7,761 nucleotides of DNA from Campylobacter sp. (GTDB lineage: Bacteria; Campylobacterota; Campylobacteria; Campylobacterales; Campylobacteraceae): assembly GCA_024680445.1 (NCBI GenBank), contig JAILCJ010000164.1, forward strand, positions 1 to 7,761. The letters run 5' to 3'. Positions 5,735-7,761 of this stretch are shown piece by piece. Made by a program: the position numbers and the translations under genes. The stretch's first letter is position 1. Every line of letters starts with the position of its first letter. The notes below the pieces were generated by a model. It was given only the letters and a program-made list of their open reading frames with translations, was not told the DNA's origin and made no database searches.

Positions 5735-7624
5735 CTATTCTAATAAACTTGCGTCATTGCTTTTTTTGATAACAAATTCACCATTTTGGTTTCTTTTAAG
5801 GCTCATGACTCTTATGATTTCGTTTTGGCGAGTGGTGTAAGAAACCTCGCTAGGTGGGTCAATGATGATAAATTTTATCTCGTTTAGCTCTTTCCAGCTA
5901 CCACGATTTATAACCTTGGCAGCGAAAATGCCGTTTTGCATGACATCAAGCTCTTCTTTTAGGCTTCTAAAAAGGGCTTTTTTGTTTTTTTGTTTTTTTA
6001 AGAGATTGTTGTAGTCATTGACTAATCGTTGGTATTCTTTGAGTTTTTTCATAAAAGTTACTGGCGGAGCTATTTTAGCTTTTTGTAGCTCGACAACCTT
6101 TTGTTTGATATTGTAAATAGATGATTTGTTTGTTTCTATGATGATTTTTTTGGCTTCTATTTCTCTTGGTAGTCTTTTTAGGCTGTGTTCGATTTCGGAT
6201 ATTTTTTTAAGTTGAGCCGGAATTTCTTCGGCATTTTCGTGCATTTTGCTAGTATCCATTATAAATTTATTGCCACTTCCACGCAAATTTTTAACATCTA
6301 TAAGTAAGGCAGCTGTTATGGTGCAGTTTGAACCTAGAGTGTTTATGATAACTTCTTCGGCGGTGATATTTCCACCAATAACTGAATTTAACTTGACACG
6401 TTTTCCCACCACGCTACCGCCTTCAAGTCTGTCTATCTCGACTTCTTCGGCTTCGACACGACCGATATGAACGGCTATATTTGCATACTGGGCTTTGATA
6501 AAGGATTTACCATGAGTTTGTCCGCCTATGGTAACTTCTTCGGCTATGATTTTAGCGTTTGCGGCGACATTTCCTTTGACATCTACTTCTTTGGCTTCAA
6601 CCGTCATGCCCGTACCAATGGCGTCTTTAAAGATATCGTTTTCTTTGATACGCAAAGAAACATTTGAATCAAGACCGGTAAGAACAGAGCCAGTTTGGCG
6701 AAAATTTATCTCATTTACTTCGTATTCTTCTTTTATATCAAAAACTCCGCCACTTTCGCTTACAAAGCCCGGTTTTTTGGCTATATATTTTATGCTTTCA
6801 TCGTCTTCTTGAACTTCGATATTTTCGCCGACTTTGATTTCTTCTTTGACTTCTTCTTTTGCTGGCGGGATATCTATGAATTCTCCCCTTAGATTTCTAC
6901 CGCTTTTTCCATTTTTTGGTTTGATTTTTTCTATAATGACTTCACCAGCGACCACGCCTTGCAAAAAGCCACGATCGGCGTAATTTATCTTATCTTCTTC
7001 GCTTATTTCTTCTTCTTCGTCATAATGATAAACTATTTGTGCGTCTGTTGGACTTATCGGTGCAACGCCGTTTGATACACCTATTATCAAATCTTTTTCA
7101 AGTTTTTCTTTGATACGAATAATAGACGAAATTTTTCCTAAGTCTTGTTTGAGTTTGCTCTCTCTGATGCCTACTAAAAGTTTTGCTTTTATGAGTTGTT
7201 TGATTATGTATTCATACAATAGCTCGTCGTATTTGTCAGAGTATTTTACATTTTGGCTAGCGTGAATTTTGGCTATGGCTTTGGTAAGATCTTTATTTAC
7301 GCCAACACTAATTTTTGGTATAGCCGGTTTTTGATATAAGCGAACATCATAAATTTCAACGCTATATGTTTGATCTATAACCAAACTTTTATCTGCAAAA
7401 AAAGCGTCATCATCAAAAATGTTAAGTTCTTCGCTTTTTACACTCACAGGCTCTTTGTTTGCCTCGTTTGTGTAAGTTGTAAAAACTCCAACTATGTGAT
7501 AATCTAGCAAATTCGGATCTATATCACGAGCACTAGCATGATTTTTAAGTTCAGTTAATGGCTCTTTTGTTTGCACCGTTATCGAAGTAAAATATGCTGG
7601 TTCAGAAATTTTTTCGTCACTCAC
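5735..7624 (-). CDS. DUF342 / FapA-family protein (flagellar assembly protein A-like)
   Basis: A 629-residue soluble protein without signal peptide. Residues 1-160 are a variable N-terminal region. Residues about 165-300 form the FapA N-terminal domain, with [20 protein letters not shown] (182-201) and [20 protein letters not shown] (223-242). Residues about 310-450 are a series of short beta-turns (such as [18 protein letters not shown] and [20 protein letters not shown]) typical of the right-handed beta-helix of DUF342. Residues about 470-560 are Lys/Glu-rich and likely a coiled coil, followed by a small C-terminal domain. In Vibrio vulnificus FapA is linked to flagellar assembly; in Campylobacter the role is unclear to me, so no symbol is given. 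The GTG start at 7624 is chosen because GGAT (7636-7633) can act as ribosome binding site and the predicted promoter leaves a leader of about 22 nt. An out-of-frame ATG at 7638 precedes it (see the A8 run). It is first gene of the block. Confidence 0.88.
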   Translation of the reverse strand: MSDEKISEPAYFTSITVQTKEPLTELKNHASARDIDPNLLDYHIVGVFTTYTNEANKEPVSVKSEELNIFDDDAFFADKSLVIDQTYSVEIYDVRLYQKPAIPKISVGVNKDLTKAIAKIHASQNVKYSDKYDELLYEYIIKQLIKAKLLVGIRESKLKQDLGKISSIIRIKEKLEKDLIIGVSNGVAPISPTDAQIVYHYDEEEEISEEDKINYADRGFLQGVVAGEVIIEKIKPKNGKSGRNLRGEFIDIPPAKEEVKEEIKVGENIEVQEDDESIKYIAKKPGFVSESGGVFDIKEEYEVNEINFRQTGSVLTGLDSNVSLRIKENDIFKDAIGTGMTVEAKEVDVKGNVAANAKIIAEEVTIGGQTHGKSFIKAQYANIAVHIGRVEAEEVEIDRLEGGSVVGKRVKLNSVIGGNITAEEVIINTLGSNCTITAALLIDVKNLRGSGNKFIMDTSKMHENAEEIPAQLKKISEIEHSLKRLPREIEAKKIIIETNKSSIYNIKQKVVELQKAKIAPPVTFMKKLKEYQRLVNDYNNLLKKQKNKKALFRSLKEELDVMQNGIFAAKVINRGSWKELNEIKFIIIDPPSEVSYTTRQNEIIRVMSLKRNQNGEFVIKKSNDASLLE

Positions 7625-7632
7625 TTTTTTTT
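7625..7632 (-). repeat. A8 homopolymer between an out-of-frame ATG and the DUF342 GTG start
   Basis: On the minus strand the order is ATG GAT, eight A residues, then GTG. From the ATG (7638) the frame reads five codons (MDKKK) and hits TGA; the DUF342 frame begins at the GTG (7624), 14 nt later. One additional A, or two fewer, would join the ATG to the main frame and produce a longer N-terminus beginning MDKK. The run is therefore a possible slippage site, or a place where a sequencing indel would change the start. Confidence 0.75.
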
Positions 7633-7652
7633 ATCCATAAATTTTTTGTGTG

Positions 7653-7665
7653 ATTATCTCAAAAA
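7653..7665 (-). promoter_or_regulatory. Promoter candidate for the DUF342-ruvA-ddl unit
   Basis: The minus strand reads TTTTTGA then GATAAT (7665-7653), which is the T-run-G plus -10 form described for the Campylobacter sigma-70 consensus. The -10 differs from TATAAT at one base. Transcription would start near 7646, giving about 22 nt before the GTG start but only about 8 nt before the ATG at 7638, which favours the GTG. Confidence 0.6.
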
Positions 7666-7672
7666 TTTCATT

Positions 7673-7707
7673 AAATAAGGCTTTTTTTGATAAGATTAGC
7701 CTTATTT
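7673..7707. promoter_or_regulatory. 10-bp inverted repeat bracketing the murJ -10, candidate shared operator
   Basis: AAATAAGGCT (7673-7682) and AGCCTTATTT (7698-7707) are perfect complements with a 15-nt spacer. The spacer holds the predicted plus-strand -10, and the left arm covers the expected -35 position of the divergent minus-strand promoter. A factor bound here could affect both directions. On the plus strand the right arm runs into TTTTT, so it could also end transcripts entering from outside, although no plus-strand gene lies immediately upstream. Confidence 0.5.
7682..7696 (+). promoter_or_regulatory. Promoter candidate for the divergent murJ-like gene
   Basis: Seven T residues (7682-7688), G7689, A7690 and TAAGAT (7691-7696) match the Campylobacter pattern of T-run, TGn and -10. 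The likely start is near 7703, leaving a leader of about 17 nt that contains the AAGGGA ribosome binding site at 7710-7715. Confidence 0.6.
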
Positions 7708-7719
7708 TTAAGGGAATTT

Positions 7720-7761
7720 ATGTTTATAAAAGGCTTTTTTTCTAATTCTTTTGGCATTATG
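7720..7761 (+). CDS. murJ: N-terminal fragment, probably lipid II flippase MurJ
   Basis: Only 14 codons are inside the window (MFIKGFFSNSFGIM) before the right edge, so the gene is cut by the window and not broken. The ATG has AAGGGA at 7710-7715, 4 nt upstream, and a good promoter candidate at 7682-7696. The start resembles the short amphipathic N-terminus of MurJ/MviN, and in C. jejuni a murJ homologue (Cj0801) lies divergent to the DUF342 gene at this place. MurJ is an inner-membrane protein that moves lipid II to the periplasmic side, which suits the ddl and murF genes here. The call depends mainly on gene order; 14 residues alone do not prove it. Confidence 0.6.
   Translation, partial: MFIKGFFSNSFGIM

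Noticed and set aside
6528..6892. Overlapping plus-strand open frames opposite the DUF342 gene
   Set aside because: They are shadows of the beta-helix coding region, with Ser/Phe-rich translations and no initiation signals.
7698..7735. Alternative hairpin pairing AGCCTT (7698-7703) with AAGGCT in murJ codons 4-6, which would loop out the ribosome binding site and suggest an attenuator
   Set aside because: The predicted transcription start near 7703 lies after most of the left arm, and the stem is only 6 bp with a 26-nt loop.

Overview
The window looks like chromosomal DNA of a Campylobacter species (class Epsilonproteobacteria, now Campylobacterota). The grounds are strong A+T bias in coding and non-coding DNA, T-run-G plus extended -10 promoters of the type known from this genus, and a gene order I recall from the Campylobacter core genome (C. 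jejuni Cj0795c to Cj0801: murF, an alpha/beta hydrolase, a small protein, ddl, ruvA, a DUF342 protein, then a divergent murJ). Protein details, notably a long acidic tail on the hydrolase and a DUF1523 gene beside murF, suggest a species other than C. jejuni. I cannot name it from sequence alone. I see no tRNA, rRNA, CRISPR, insertion sequence or phage gene.

Layout. Positions 47-598 (+) encode a DUF1523 membrane protein, which converges on the minus-strand block with an 11-bp gap. The minus-strand block, in transcription order from the right, is: a DUF342/FapA-like protein (7624-5735), ruvA (5727-5173), ddl (5163-4117), a 73-bp regulatory gap, a Phd/YefM-type antitoxin-like protein (4043-3822), an alpha/beta hydrolase with a disordered tail (3822-2599), murF (2597-1158) and a small exported Sel1/Hcp-like protein (1158-610). 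At the right edge the first 14 codons of a divergent plus-strand gene, probably murJ, begin at 7720.

How it works together. Ddl makes D-Ala-D-Ala, MurF adds it to the UDP-MurNAc-tripeptide, and MurJ flips the finished lipid II, so three peptidoglycan-precursor steps sit in one locus. RuvA (Holliday junction processing) and the DUF342 protein share the first transcription unit with Ddl. The second unit is tightly coupled: TGATG and TAATG overlaps join antitoxin to hydrolase and murF to the Sel1 gene, and 1 nt separates hydrolase from murF. Its first gene is an antitoxin with no toxin beside it. A perfect 14-bp palindrome lies just upstream of that gene, so it may be a solitary autoregulator controlling murF. 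This is the most interesting hypothesis in the window.

Two start codons need care: the hydrolase and ddl should begin at ATG (3822 and 5163), one codon inside an upstream TTG. The DUF342 gene has an out-of-frame ATG followed by an A8 run just before its GTG start, which is either a slippage switch or a sequence error.
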